Assembly (NCBI GenBank): GCA_041394885.1
Contig: JAWKHI010000005.1
Location: 216,267-280,266 of the forward strand
Source: DSOI01 sp041394885
Lineage (GTDB): Bacteria; Acidobacteriota; Terriglobia; Bryobacterales; Bryobacteraceae
Direction: 5' to 3'
Length of the DNA: 64,000 nucleotides
Both the position numbers and the translations under genes were made by a program. This document shows positions 41,383-50,512 of the stretch, piece by piece. Under the pieces are notes generated by a model. The model saw only the letters and a list, made by a program, of their open reading frames with translations. It did not search any database and was not told where the DNA came from. How positions within the stretch are numbered: position 1 is the stretch's first letter; each line of letters opens with the position of its first letter.

Positions 41383-44300
41383 TTAGAAGTAGAAGTGCAG
41401 GCCCAACTTGAGAAATCGGGGCAGATTCCCCTGTACGAAGTTGAGGCGGCCGAAGTTAGCGCTGGCAACGTCGTTGCCGCCGGAAATCAGTCCGGTGTAC
41501 CAGGGGCGGTTGAACGCGTTCACCATTTCGAACCGGAACTGGGCGCGGATCTGTTCGTGAATGGGGAACATCTTGGAAATGGAAGCATCCCAGTTTTGGT
41601 AACCGGGGACGCGGACGTCGCCGAAAAGAGTGGGATAGTTGCGAAGAGTGAATGGTTCCTGGCGGGCGATGGGGCGGCCCGTGGCGGGATTGGTCCAGAG
41701 TCCGGTGTTGAACCACCGGTCCTGCGTGCGTTCTCCCGAGCCTAACTTCGCGCTTCCCGAAGTTACTTGCGCGGCGTTGGGATAGTCGACGGCCCAGCCG
41801 CTTTGATAAGTGACGTCGAAGTTGAGCTGCCATCCGCCGAGAGCCATGTCGACGGGTTTGGCCCACCCCGCGCCCCAGGCCTTGCCTTTGCCGAAGGGAA
41901 GCTCAAAGACGCCGGCGATAGTGAACTTCTGCGGAATGTCGATCTGGTTGGCCGATCGCTTTTCGAGCCGGGAGGAGCCGGGGTCGGCGAGGTTGAAATC
42001 CTGCGCATTGAGCATGGTGACGCGTTCCAGCGTCTTGCCGACGCCGTAGCTGGCAAGGAAGGTGATGCCGTTGGCCATCCGCTTGGTGACTTTGGACTGG
42101 AAGCCATGGTAATCCTGAGCGCCGATCGGATTGTTGGCGAGCGTGATCCCGGTGAACTGTGGATAGGGGAACAGCAGCTGTTGACGCGGAATGGTGGCGC
42201 CGTTGAGGCCGGCATTGTTAGGAATGAGACCAGCCATCGGATTCGGAACGCGGGCGGTGTAGTAGGCGGAATCAATGGCTCCGGCAGCGGTGCGGCGATT
42301 GAGTTCGGAAGCCGGGAGAACGTTAATCGGCGAATTGACGGGAAGCTTGCGCGTGAGATTGCCGACGTAGGCTACTTCACCGAGCATATTGAACGGCAGC
42401 TCACGCTCGATGTCGAAGGAGAACTGGTGGGAGTAGGGCAGTGGCCGGTTGAGATTGTTGACCGTCAGTCCTTCGCCGAGGAAGCTTCCGGCTCCCAGGG
42501 ACGAGCCGATCGGATTCAGCAACCGGCCGCCGGGCAGGTTGGCGAAGGCGTTCTCCACCGATACTGCCGGAGTCAGATTGCCGTCGGTGGAGGTGACGGC
42601 GGTAGTGCGTCGCGAGAAGCCCTGGGACGAACCCAATTCGTTCTGCCCGAGATAATAGAGACCGTAGCCGCCGCGGACCACCCACTTGTCGGTGACGCGA
42701 TAGGCGCCTCCGATGCGCGGCTGGAAGTTATTGCGGTCTGGATTGAACGCGCCGCGCGGCTGGCCATTGACGTTGGCGAATTGTACGCCGCCGCGAAGAT
42801 TGATACCTTGCGCCTGGGCGGCGATGGGGCTGGGGCTATTGAAGTCAAAACCACGAAGTTGACGGTCATACCGCTCCACAAGGGGCGTCTCATAGTCCCA
42901 ACGGAGACCGAGATTGAGCGTGAGACGCGAGGTCAGCTTCCAATCGTCCTGTAGGAAGAGGGCAAAGTAGTGATTGCGCTGGGCGGGAAAAATGTTGCGA
43001 TCGACGCCGGCCGAACCGGGATAGCCCAACAGGAAGGATGCGATCTCGTTGCCGGAAACGGCGTCCGCCCGGAGGGCGTTGGCTTGCGTCCAGCCACGGT
43101 CAAAGTTATAGAAGCCGGCGGCGAGGCCGGGATTGTTGCTGTTGTCGTTATAGCGGCGGCCTTCGGCGCCGAACTTGAGAAGGTGCCGGCCGGTGGCGAG
43201 ATTGAAGTTCGGCTGGATGGTGTAGGAGTCGTTCGTGGCCACGTTGAGCAAGCGGCTGGTGCCCATGCCCTGATAGCTGCCAAGGCCGAACTGAGGGAAC
43301 TCAGGCCGGTCCAGTTGGGAGACCAGGGACGATGAAATGCCGAGCGAGCGTTGATCGAAGCCGGTTCCGAAGCTGGAACCAGTGGTTTCTTCCCATCGGG
43401 CGAGGCCGGCGCGGAGGTTGAAAGTGAAGGTGGGGGATATGGTAGAGGTCCAGTCGCCGGTCCAGTTGCGGCCGTTGCGCACGAGTGGTGCGTTGCCAGT
43501 AGTTTCGGCGGGGTTTCGATCGGTGAAGGGGTTCTGGATGAAGACGAGCCCGCGATACTCAGAGAACGGATTCTGGCCGTATCGGAAGTAGAGGGTGTTC
43601 TTCGGGTTGATCACATAGTCCATGCGGCCGATCCACTGATCCATGTTGCCGATCCAACGCGAAGGATAGATATAGTTATTGACGTGACCGGGGCCGTCAC
43701 CGGCGCTGTTAGGCAGCGGGTAGTATTTGAACGCATTGGTGGCGACGGGGCTGATGCGGTTGCCGGGGATGCGATTGCCGGCAAAGGGAAGGCGCGTGGC
43801 GTCGGCCCGCGTGGTGAGCGGATCATAGACGGTCACCTGCTGGCCCTGGGCGTTGAGCAGGGAGGAGAAGTCACCGTTGCGCCACTCCGCCAGCGGGAGG
43901 GATTGGGAGCCGGGGTCCGCCGACCGTTGGCGCATGCCTTCGTACGACAGCAGCCAGAACAGCCGATTGCGGCCGTCAAACAGTTTGGGGATGAGGACCG
44001 GGCCGCTGAGGTTAAAGCCGAAGGTGTTGATGTTGTTCGGAGGCTTTCGGGTGCCGTTGCGATTGAGCTCGGTCTGATTCGCATTCAGCTCTTCGGCCTG
44101 GAAGTATTCGAATAGGCTTCCGTGGAAGTTATTGCCGCCGGACTTGGTGACGATGGTTACCACACCGCCGCCGGTGCGCCCGTACTGGGCGTCGTAGCTG
44201 TTCGTGACGACCTTGAACTCCTGAACGGACTCCATGGTGGGAACGTGAATGACGGTGCGGTTGCCGCGGACGTTGGAGATACCGTCGAGGAGAACTTCGT

Positions 44301-44862
44301 TTTCGCGGTTGCGTCCGCCATTAACGGCGAAGTTGGAGGTGCCGGCGATATCGAAAGAGCGAAGGTAGCGCCATCCTCCTGTCTTGATGACTCCGGGGGC
44401 GGCCCAGGCGATCTGGAAGGGATTGCGGCCTTGGGTGGGGATTTGGGAGATCAGTTCGTTGGCGATGACCTGAGCCCGGGAGGCGGTTTCGGTCTGGAGG
44501 AGGGACACGTCGGCATTGACGGTGACTGACTGGCTGAGGTCGCCGATTTCGAGAGTGATGTCGGCTCGGGCGCGATCCTGGGCTTCGAGCCGGATGTTCT
44601 CGCGGACGAACTTCTTGAAGCCCTGATGCTCCACCGAGAGTCGATAGATGCCGGGTGCGAGGAAGGGAGTGACGTAGTTGCCGGTGACGTTGGATTCCGC
44701 GATTACCGAGAAGTTGGTGGCGAGGTTGGTGACGCTGACGGCGGCGCCAGGAATCGGCGCGCCGGAAGAGTCCGTCACCGTGCCGGTGAGGCTGGCGCGC
44801 ACTTCCTGCGCGTTGGCGGCTGTGAGCGTGGTGAGAAGGAGTAAGAAGAGTTTGGATTTCAT
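41383..44862 (-). CDS. TonB-dependent receptor, Oar-like, with carboxypeptidase-regulatory domain
   Basis: 1159 residues from ATG 44862 (an earlier in-frame start at 44973 precedes a poor leader). Signal peptide MKSKLFLLLLTTLTAANA. Residues about 20-105 are a CarboxypepD_reg domain (ASLTGTVTDSSGAPIPGA), then the plug (VNGGRNRENEVLLDGISN), then a large beta barrel ending in the aromatic C-terminus LKLGLHFYF. This family is greatly expanded in Acidobacteria and takes up large substrates, probably glycans or peptides. A 224 bp leader without genes lies upstream (44863-45086); I see no riboswitch in it. The neighbouring GH15 and esterase suggest carbohydrate use. Confidence 0.92.
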   Translation of the reverse strand: MKSKLFLLLLTTLTAANAQEVRASLTGTVTDSSGAPIPGAAVSVTNLATNFSVIAESNVTGNYVTPFLAPGIYRLSVEHQGFKKFVRENIRLEAQDRARADITLEIGDLSQSVTVNADVSLLQTETASRAQVIANELISQIPTQGRNPFQIAWAAPGVIKTGGWRYLRSFDIAGTSNFAVNGGRNRENEVLLDGISNVRGNRTVIHVPTMESVQEFKVVTNSYDAQYGRTGGGVVTIVTKSGGNNFHGSLFEYFQAEELNANQTELNRNGTRKPPNNINTFGFNLSGPVLIPKLFDGRNRLFWLLSYEGMRQRSADPGSQSLPLAEWRNGDFSSLLNAQGQQVTVYDPLTTRADATRLPFAGNRIPGNRISPVATNAFKYYPLPNSAGDGPGHVNNYIYPSRWIGNMDQWIGRMDYVINPKNTLYFRYGQNPFSEYRGLVFIQNPFTDRNPAETTGNAPLVRNGRNWTGDWTSTISPTFTFNLRAGLARWEETTGSSFGTGFDQRSLGISSSLVSQLDRPEFPQFGLGSYQGMGTSRLLNVATNDSYTIQPNFNLATGRHLLKFGAEGRRYNDNSNNPGLAAGFYNFDRGWTQANALRADAVSGNEIASFLLGYPGSAGVDRNIFPAQRNHYFALFLQDDWKLTSRLTLNLGLRWDYETPLVERYDRQLRGFDFNSPSPIAAQAQGINLRGGVQFANVNGQPRGAFNPDRNNFQPRIGGAYRVTDKWVVRGGYGLYYLGQNELGSSQGFSRRTTAVTSTDGNLTPAVSVENAFANLPGGRLLNPIGSSLGAGSFLGEGLTVNNLNRPLPYSHQFSFDIERELPFNMLGEVAYVGNLTRKLPVNSPINVLPASELNRRTAAGAIDSAYYTARVPNPMAGLIPNNAGLNGATIPRQQLLFPYPQFTGITLANNPIGAQDYHGFQSKVTKRMANGITFLASYGVGKTLERVTMLNAQDFNLADPGSSRLEKRSANQIDIPQKFTIAGVFELPFGKGKAWGAGWAKPVDMALGGWQLNFDVTYQSGWAVDYPNAAQVTSGSAKLGSGERTQDRWFNTGLWTNPATGRPIARQEPFTLRNYPTLFGDVRVPGYQNWDASISKMFPIHEQIRAQFRFEMVNAFNRPWYTGLISGGNDVASANFGRLNFVQGNLPRFLKLGLHFYF

Positions 44863-45086
44863 TTTGATCGCGACCCCGGTTCGATAGACAACTGCTCTTC
44901 GGGCGGGCAGAAAGACACCGCGAGCACACCTATACATTGGCTCGTCCCAGCGGAAGGCAGAGACCCGTGGCAACCCCTATGCGCTGAAGCTTACCTACTT
45001 ACAGATTGGCTTGAGTATAGCGGAAGGGCTCAGCCGGTTCTAGGGGGATAAGCTTAATGTTCGGCGATCCGGCGGCGAAGTTCGAG

Positions 45087-46925
45087 TTAGTGCTTGCCGC
45101 CGAGCTTCCGGTTGAGGGTATAAGCGGCGGAAATCAACCCGAGGTGCGTGAAGGCCTGTGGGAAATTACCGAGAGCCTCGCCACAGGGGCCGATTTCTTC
45201 CGAGTAAAGTCCGAGGTGGTTGGCGTAGGTGAGCATTTTCTCGAAGACGAAGCGGGCTTCTTCGAGGCGGCCTGCGCGGGTGAGCGCTTCCACCAGCCAG
45301 AAGGAGCACATGCTGAAGGTTCCTTCACGGCCGGGAAGGCCGTCGTTTTGTTCTTCGTTGAGGAGGTACCGGTAGACGAGACTGTCTGAGACGAGATCCT
45401 GGATGATGGCGTCGATGGTTCCCTTCATGCGCGGATCGGTGGCCGGCAAGAACAGGGTGAGAGGCATGATGAGATTGGCGGCGTCGATGGCGTTGGAGTC
45501 AAACGCCTGGGTGAAGGTGCGGCGCTTGGGATCCCAGCCTTTGGTCATGATGGCTTCGTAGATCCTGTCGCGGGCGTCGCGGAGGCGGCCGCTATCCACG
45601 GGCAAGCCGCGTTTGGCGGCGATGCGCAAGCCGCGGTCCAGCGCCACCCAGCACTGCATTTTCGAATAGACGAAGTGCCGCTTGCCGCCGCGCACCTCCC
45701 AGATACCTTCGTCGGGCAGTTCCCAGTTGCGTGCCACCCAGTCCAACATACGCCGCAGTTGGACCCAAAAGTCATATGAGATGGGCTCGGAGTGCTTATT
45801 GTAAAGATACACCGAGTCAATCAGTTCGCCGTAGATATCGAGCTGTAGTTGGTGCGCGGCGCCGTTCCCGATGCGGACGGGCGCGGAACCGCGATAGCCT
45901 TCCAGATGATCGAGTTCGATCTCGGGTATTTCATGGCGGCCGTCGATGCCGTACATGACGTTCAGCGGCCCGTTGATTTTCTCCTCCTCCCCAACGCGCT
46001 GCTGGAGCCAGTCCATGAACTGAGCGGCTTCTTCCGAGTAACCGAGGCGCAAGAAAGCGAAGATCGTAAATGCGGCGTCGCGGACCCAGGTGTAGCGGTA
46101 ATCCCAATTGCGGATGCCGCCGATTTCCTCGGGCAGGCTACAGGTGGGCGCGGCTACGATTGCGCCCGTGGGTTGATAGGTGAGCAGCTTGAGGCAGAGC
46201 GCGGAACGATAGACCATTTCGCGCCATCGGCCCTGATAGCGGCACTTGGAGAGCCAGCGCCGCCAGTACCGCAGAGTGGAATTCAGGAGTTCTTCGGTAT
46301 CGGGTTTGTGGCCTAGCAGATCGAAATCGGGCGAAGCGTGGTAGCGGAACACAACCGACACCGATTCGCCCTGATTGAGGCTGAACTCGGCCGCGACGCC
46401 GTGCTCCGTGCGGCGGAGGGGGATCTCCGTGAGCAGGGCGACCCGAAAGGGGCCGTTGGCTGCTTGGGTCTCGAAGATCGCGCCTTGCCCGGGCACCAAG
46501 GTTACTCCGGCTTCCGCGCGTGCGTAGTCCGGGCGCGGGTCACACACGAGCTGGAAATGGACCTGGCCGCGGACCGCCCGCACCATGCGTACGATTTGGT
46601 GCATGGGTGAGGTGGGCCTCGAACTGAGGGGCATGAAGTCCAGGACTTCGCCGACGCCATCGCGGCTGGGGAAACGGGTCAGCAGGACGTTGGAGTCCGG
46701 CATGTACATCTGCTGATGCGACAAGGCGTCGCTCCAGATCTGGAACCGTCCGCCTTTGCGATGGTCGAGTATCGCGCCGAAGACGCTGGGCGAATCAAAC
46801 GCGGGGAGGCAACACCAATCGATGGAGCCGTTCTGTCCGACGAGCGCCACTGAGCGAAGGTCGCCGATGACTCCATAGGCTTCGATGGGAAGGTAACCGT
46901 CGATGGAGGTGAATCCGGTGGTCAT
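45087..46925 (-). CDS. Glycoside hydrolase family 15 (glucoamylase/trehalase-like)
   Basis: 612 residues, start at ATG 46925; the frame extends upstream to 47048 but overlaps the next gene. N-terminal beta domain IGDLRSVALVGQNGSIDWCCLP, then the (alpha/alpha)6 barrel: RNWDYRYTWVRDAAFTIFAF, LDIYGELIDSVYL, the general acid and base region SEEIGPCGEALGNFPQAFTH. No signal peptide. Enzymes of this type cleave alpha-1,4/1,6-glucans or trehalose, in the cytoplasm. The short C-terminal NRKLGGKH is normal. It lies between the TonB receptor and an exported esterase on the same strand. Confidence 0.9.
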   Translation of the reverse strand: MTTGFTSIDGYLPIEAYGVIGDLRSVALVGQNGSIDWCCLPAFDSPSVFGAILDHRKGGRFQIWSDALSHQQMYMPDSNVLLTRFPSRDGVGEVLDFMPLSSRPTSPMHQIVRMVRAVRGQVHFQLVCDPRPDYARAEAGVTLVPGQGAIFETQAANGPFRVALLTEIPLRRTEHGVAAEFSLNQGESVSVVFRYHASPDFDLLGHKPDTEELLNSTLRYWRRWLSKCRYQGRWREMVYRSALCLKLLTYQPTGAIVAAPTCSLPEEIGGIRNWDYRYTWVRDAAFTIFAFLRLGYSEEAAQFMDWLQQRVGEEEKINGPLNVMYGIDGRHEIPEIELDHLEGYRGSAPVRIGNGAAHQLQLDIYGELIDSVYLYNKHSEPISYDFWVQLRRMLDWVARNWELPDEGIWEVRGGKRHFVYSKMQCWVALDRGLRIAAKRGLPVDSGRLRDARDRIYEAIMTKGWDPKRRTFTQAFDSNAIDAANLIMPLTLFLPATDPRMKGTIDAIIQDLVSDSLVYRYLLNEEQNDGLPGREGTFSMCSFWLVEALTRAGRLEEARFVFEKMLTYANHLGLYSEEIGPCGEALGNFPQAFTHLGLISAAYTLNRKLGGKH

Positions 46926-46968
46926 GAGAGTGAGTGCGGAATTGGGTCCGCCGAAAGCCGGGAGCGTC

Positions 46969-47964
46969 TTATTTGGGCTCCGCTTTCGGAGGTTCACGAA
47001 AGCTACGCTCGACCATATCTTTCGCGTCGACGGAAACGGCCTGATCACGCCAGAGCCAGCGCATCATTTCCGGCATGAACTGGCCGCCTTGTTTGGAACT
47101 ATGGCGGCCCATGCCCCACATGTAATTCACTTCGTAGCCTTTAGCGGTGAGAGCTTGCATGAGTCGGACGTTTTGGCGGAACCAGTCGCGATTCTCGCTA
47201 TAAGTCCCGTCGCGCCGCATGCCGCGGTTGTCGTTGCGGCCGTCCTGGAGAAAGACCCGAATAGGCTTGCGTTCGGAATCCCGAATCAATTCGGGATAGA
47301 CGTGGCCGCCGCGCAAGTCGACGAAGCTGCCGATGAGGCTGAGGACCTTCCGGAACTGATTGGGCCGCTGCCAGGCGACGGTGAACGCGGCGATGGCCCC
47401 GGAACTGGCGCCTCCGATGCCGCGTTGATCGGGGTCCGGAGAAATGTTGTAGTCCTTGTTGAGAGCCGGAAGCAACTCATCGACGATCACGCGGGCGTAC
47501 TTGTCGTCGAGGGTATTGTATTCCGTCGGGCGGTTGGTGGTGCGATCGCCCCACTCCTTCAAGTTCGGTTCCGGTTGATCGGGGCGGCGTCCCGGATTGA
47601 TAAAGACGCCGATCATCACCGGGATCTCGCGTCGGTAAATAAGGTTATCTAAAACGTTGTGAGCACGGAGGTCGGCTTCGGGCGCCATGAAAGCCTGGCC
47701 GTCATTGAAGATCATGAGGGCGGCGGGTATCTTAGGATCGTATTGGGCGGGGACGTAAACCCAGTAAGTGTGTTGAGTGCCCGGATAGGCTTCGCTCGGC
47801 AAGGTGAAAGGCCCGCGGATGTCACCCTTGGGCACGCCTTGCTTGGGGAGCGAATCCGGCCCGAGCTGGTAGAAGGCATCCGGGTTGGGTCCGGCGTCGT
47901 TCTGGGCCCACAGGGCTGAGGCGCTGAGCGCGAGCGCCCGGACCAATCGCGAATGCCGGCGCAT
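46969..47964 (-). CDS. Exported enterochelin-esterase-like alpha/beta hydrolase
   Basis: 331 residues. Start at ATG 47964, which shares a base with the aldolase stop (TGATG); a GTG at 47967 is an alternative. Signal peptide MRRHSRLVRALALSASALWA. The Esterase/Fes-type fold shows PGTQHTYWVYVPAQYD, GVFINPGRRPDQPEPN, nucleophile elbow GIGGASSGAIAAF (Ser) and late GMGRHSSKQGG with the His. Relatives cleave siderophore esters or carbohydrate acetyl/feruloyl esters. Context (GH15, TonB receptor, aldolase) points to plant-polymer or sugar-ester use. Confidence 0.85.
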   Translation of the reverse strand: MRRHSRLVRALALSASALWAQNDAGPNPDAFYQLGPDSLPKQGVPKGDIRGPFTLPSEAYPGTQHTYWVYVPAQYDPKIPAALMIFNDGQAFMAPEADLRAHNVLDNLIYRREIPVMIGVFINPGRRPDQPEPNLKEWGDRTTNRPTEYNTLDDKYARVIVDELLPALNKDYNISPDPDQRGIGGASSGAIAAFTVAWQRPNQFRKVLSLIGSFVDLRGGHVYPELIRDSERKPIRVFLQDGRNDNRGMRRDGTYSENRDWFRQNVRLMQALTAKGYEVNYMWGMGRHSSKQGGQFMPEMMRWLWRDQAVSVDAKDMVERSFREPPKAEPK

Positions 47965-48833
47965 CACTTCTTGGTGCCCGTATGCTCGGAGCCTTCGATG
48001 GGTGCGATGCCGCGGCGCTCTCTAGGATCGACGCCGCCGGTTCCAAGCGCCACCTGGGCGCCGCTGCGGATGAGGCTGGTTTCGCCGGGCGATTGGAAAA
48101 AGGCGTAACCTTCGCGATCGCGCCAGGCAGCGGGTCCGCCCACCTTCTTGCCGGCTTTGAGAATGGCGTCGCGGGCTTTGATGACGGCGGCTTCGTATTC
48201 GGGCTCGCCCTGCTTCTTACCCATGAAGCTTCCGAGGTCGGTGCTGGCGATGAAGACAGCGTCGATGCCGGGGACGGAGGCGATCTTCTCGGCGATGGCG
48301 ACGCCGGCGGGGTTTTCGATCATGGCGACGATCATGATGTTGTCGTTGGCGGTGGCGCGATAGTCCGAACCCCAGATGAATCCATACTGGCCGCCACCCT
48401 GGCTGCGGCGGCCAATCGGAGGATACTTGGCGAACTTGACCGCGTTCTGCGCCTTCTCCACGGTGTCGACCATGGGAACGATGATGCCGAGCGCGCCGAG
48501 ATCGACGGCTTTTTGTATGTCGCCTTCGACGGCGTCGGGGACACGGATGAAGGGGATGGCGGTGGCGGTCTTGCAGCCGCGAACCATGGTGGCTACTTCG
48601 TGATAGCTGAGCGGGCTGTGCTGCATCTCGATCCAGAGGAAATCGAAGCCCGCGGTGGCCATGGCGCAATAAATTTCGGGGTCTGACGAGGAGACGGTTC
48701 CGCCGAAGACCTTCTTGCCCTGTGCGAGTTTCTGTTTTGTGGTGTTGTATTGGCGCGACTGCGCGAACGCCATCGGCGTCAACAATAGCGCTGCTGCCAT
48801 CGCGGCGCCGAATATCCGATTCTTCATGGTCAT
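47964..48833 (-). CDS. Exported HpcH/HpaI aldolase family protein
   Basis: 289 residues from ATG 48833 with GGGAG seven bases upstream. The N-terminus MTMKNRIFGAAMAAALLLTP then MAFAQ is a signal peptide, unexpected for this normally cytosolic class II aldolase family. The catalytic barrel shows FLWIEMQHSPLSYHEV, IPFIRVPDA, LGALGIIVPMVDTVEKAQ, RYPPIG-like KYPPIGRR and AMIENPAGVAIAEKI (metal Glu). The family cleaves 2-keto-4-hydroxy acids to pyruvate or an aldehyde. Coupled (TGATG) to the exported esterase. See findings. Confidence 0.82.
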   Translation of the reverse strand: MTMKNRIFGAAMAAALLLTPMAFAQSRQYNTTKQKLAQGKKVFGGTVSSSDPEIYCAMATAGFDFLWIEMQHSPLSYHEVATMVRGCKTATAIPFIRVPDAVEGDIQKAVDLGALGIIVPMVDTVEKAQNAVKFAKYPPIGRRSQGGGQYGFIWGSDYRATANDNIMIVAMIENPAGVAIAEKIASVPGIDAVFIASTDLGSFMGKKQGEPEYEAAVIKARDAILKAGKKVGGPAAWRDREGYAFFQSPGETSLIRSGAQVALGTGGVDPRERRGIAPIEGSEHTGTKK

Positions 48834-48904
48834 GGTGATTCTCCCAGGAATTGATGCTGCCCGAAGTAGCTTACCATGTCCGGCCCGGCGAGGGTCGCGG
48901 CAGG

Positions 48905-49891
48905 CTATTGCGCGGCTACGTCGCGGGCCGAAATGGCGAAGCGATCGGCGAGGGCGGTGAATTCCGCCGCCGTGATGGACCGTGTGGCGCTGAGGGCGCG
49001 ACGCTCGCGCCACAACGAGGGCAGCGCGGCGGCCAAGGCGGCGTGAGCGCGGACGACGGCGCCGGCGAGTCCCCAAGTGCTGCCACCGGAGTGGCGATGG
49101 ACGGCGGCGGCTCCGTCGCCGCGCCGGGCGGCGGCGGCGTGATGCCAGTAGCGGGCCACGGAGACCAGTGGCGCACGGCACAGCATGGCCAAGGGAAAAT
49201 TACGGACGACGACGCGGAGGCGGTTGCGTTCCACATAGTATGCCTTCAGGAGCGAGGCTGCGCCGGCCGATTGCGAATAACGGTGGATGACGCGGGCGCC
49301 TGAGACGTAGCGGCATCCCCACCCGGCCCATCGGGCGCGGAGGCCGAGATCGGTGTCTTCGCCGTAGAGAAAGAAGCCTTCTTCGAACAGGCCGATTCGA
49401 TCGAGCATGGCGCGGCGGTAGAGGGCGGCCGATCCGCTGGGGAAGAAGACTTCTCCATCGGGATAGTCTTCCGGGCGTTGGCGATGACCGCGTTGCTTAC
49501 CGGTTCCGTCGCCGCACAGGAGCATCCCCGCCGAATCGAGCGTACCGGAATCGCCGAGCAGGACGCAGCTTGCGAACATGCCGGCCTGCGGATGCGCGGC
49601 GGCGGCGGCGAGGAGCGCTTCGAGCCAGTGGGGATCGGGAACGGCATCGTCGTTGAGCACGGCGACGAAATCGGATTGGGTGGCGCGAACGGCGAGATTG
49701 ATCGCGCCGCCGAAACCGAGGTTGGAACCCGGCGTGAGTAGGCGTACCGCGGGGCGGGGAGTGACGGATCCGCCGTTGTCGACGACGGCGGCCTCGAAAT
49801 CGCGGATGCTTTGGCGGGCAAGTGCATCGAGGCAGGCGTCGAGCAACGGACCGCCGGAAAGGGTCGGCACGATGACGGTGACCGTGGGCAA
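48905..49891 (-). CDS. Glycosyltransferase family 2
   Basis: 328 residues. Start taken as TTG 49891 just before TVTVIVPTLSGG; the frame continues upstream only as antisense of rsmD. The GT-A domain has VIVPTLSGGPLLDACLDAL, LLTPGSNLGFGGAINLAV, the DXD motif in FVAVLNDDAVPDPHW and the acceptor-site FLYGEDTDLGLRARWAGW (ED). This is the rhamnosyl/WbbL-like subset that elongates surface polysaccharides in the cytoplasm. It is divergent from rsmD and isolated. The weak start leaves a few residues uncertain. Confidence 0.85.
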   Translation of the reverse strand: MPTVTVIVPTLSGGPLLDACLDALARQSIRDFEAAVVDNGGSVTPRPAVRLLTPGSNLGFGGAINLAVRATQSDFVAVLNDDAVPDPHWLEALLAAAAAHPQAGMFASCVLLGDSGTLDSAGMLLCGDGTGKQRGHRQRPEDYPDGEVFFPSGSAALYRRAMLDRIGLFEEGFFLYGEDTDLGLRARWAGWGCRYVSGARVIHRYSQSAGAASLLKAYYVERNRLRVVVRNFPLAMLCRAPLVSVARYWHHAAAARRGDGAAAVHRHSGGSTWGLAGAVVRAHAALAAALPSLWRERRALSATRSITAAEFTALADRFAISARDVAAQ

Positions 49892-49942
49892 GCCTACATT
49901 GTAAATGCCCGTGCCCTCGAGAGCCGTGCCGTTTAGAATAGT

Positions 49943-50512
49943 GTGGTGCGTGTGATCGCGGGAGAGTTTCGCAGCCGCCGGCTGAAGAGCCCGCCCGGCC
50001 TGGAGACGCGTCCGACGCCGGATCGGCTGCGCGAGTCTCTTTTCTCGATCCTGATGCCGGTCCTGTCCGGTGCGGTGTTCGCGGACGCATATGCGGGAAC
50101 GGGGTCCGTGGGGATCGAGGCGTTGTCGCGGGGAGCCGCGCAGGCGGTGTTCATCGAACGCAACCGCGCCAATTGCGGATTGATCCGGGAGAATCTGCAA
50201 TCGCTCGATGCGTTGGCGCGCGGTCGGATCATTCATGGGGCGGCGGCGACCTATCTGCCGGGAGTGAAAGCGGATATATACTTTCTAGATCCTCCGTATG
50301 ATCGGCCTGCCGAGTACAACGGGGCGATGCTGGCCGCGGCCGAAGCGGCCGGCGAGGATTCGATCGTGATTGCACAGCACGCCTCGCGCCACGCACTGGA
50401 TGAGTCCTACGGGACGCTCAAAAGGTATCGAGTGGTGCGCCAAGGCGACAACTCCCTCAGTTTCTATCGAACTATGACCAAGGATGCCGAATCAGAAAAC
50501 ACTCACTCGTAA
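49943..50512 (+). CDS. rsmD: 16S rRNA (guanine(966)-N2)-methyltransferase
   Basis: 189 residues from GTG 49943. Conserved text: VIAGEFRSRRLKSP, TRPTPDRLRESLFSIL, ADAYAGTGSVGIEALSRGA (SAM-binding) and IYFLDPPYD (DPPY N-methyltransferase motif). It modifies G966 in the ribosomal P-site region. Its 3' end overlaps the start of the exported PHP gene by 29 bases. Confidence 0.94.
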   Translation: MVRVIAGEFRSRRLKSPPGLETRPTPDRLRESLFSILMPVLSGAVFADAYAGTGSVGIEALSRGAAQAVFIERNRANCGLIRENLQSLDALARGRIIHGAAATYLPGVKADIYFLDPPYDRPAEYNGAMLAAAEAAGEDSIVIAQHASRHALDESYGTLKRYRVVRQGDNSLSFYRTMTKDAESENTHS

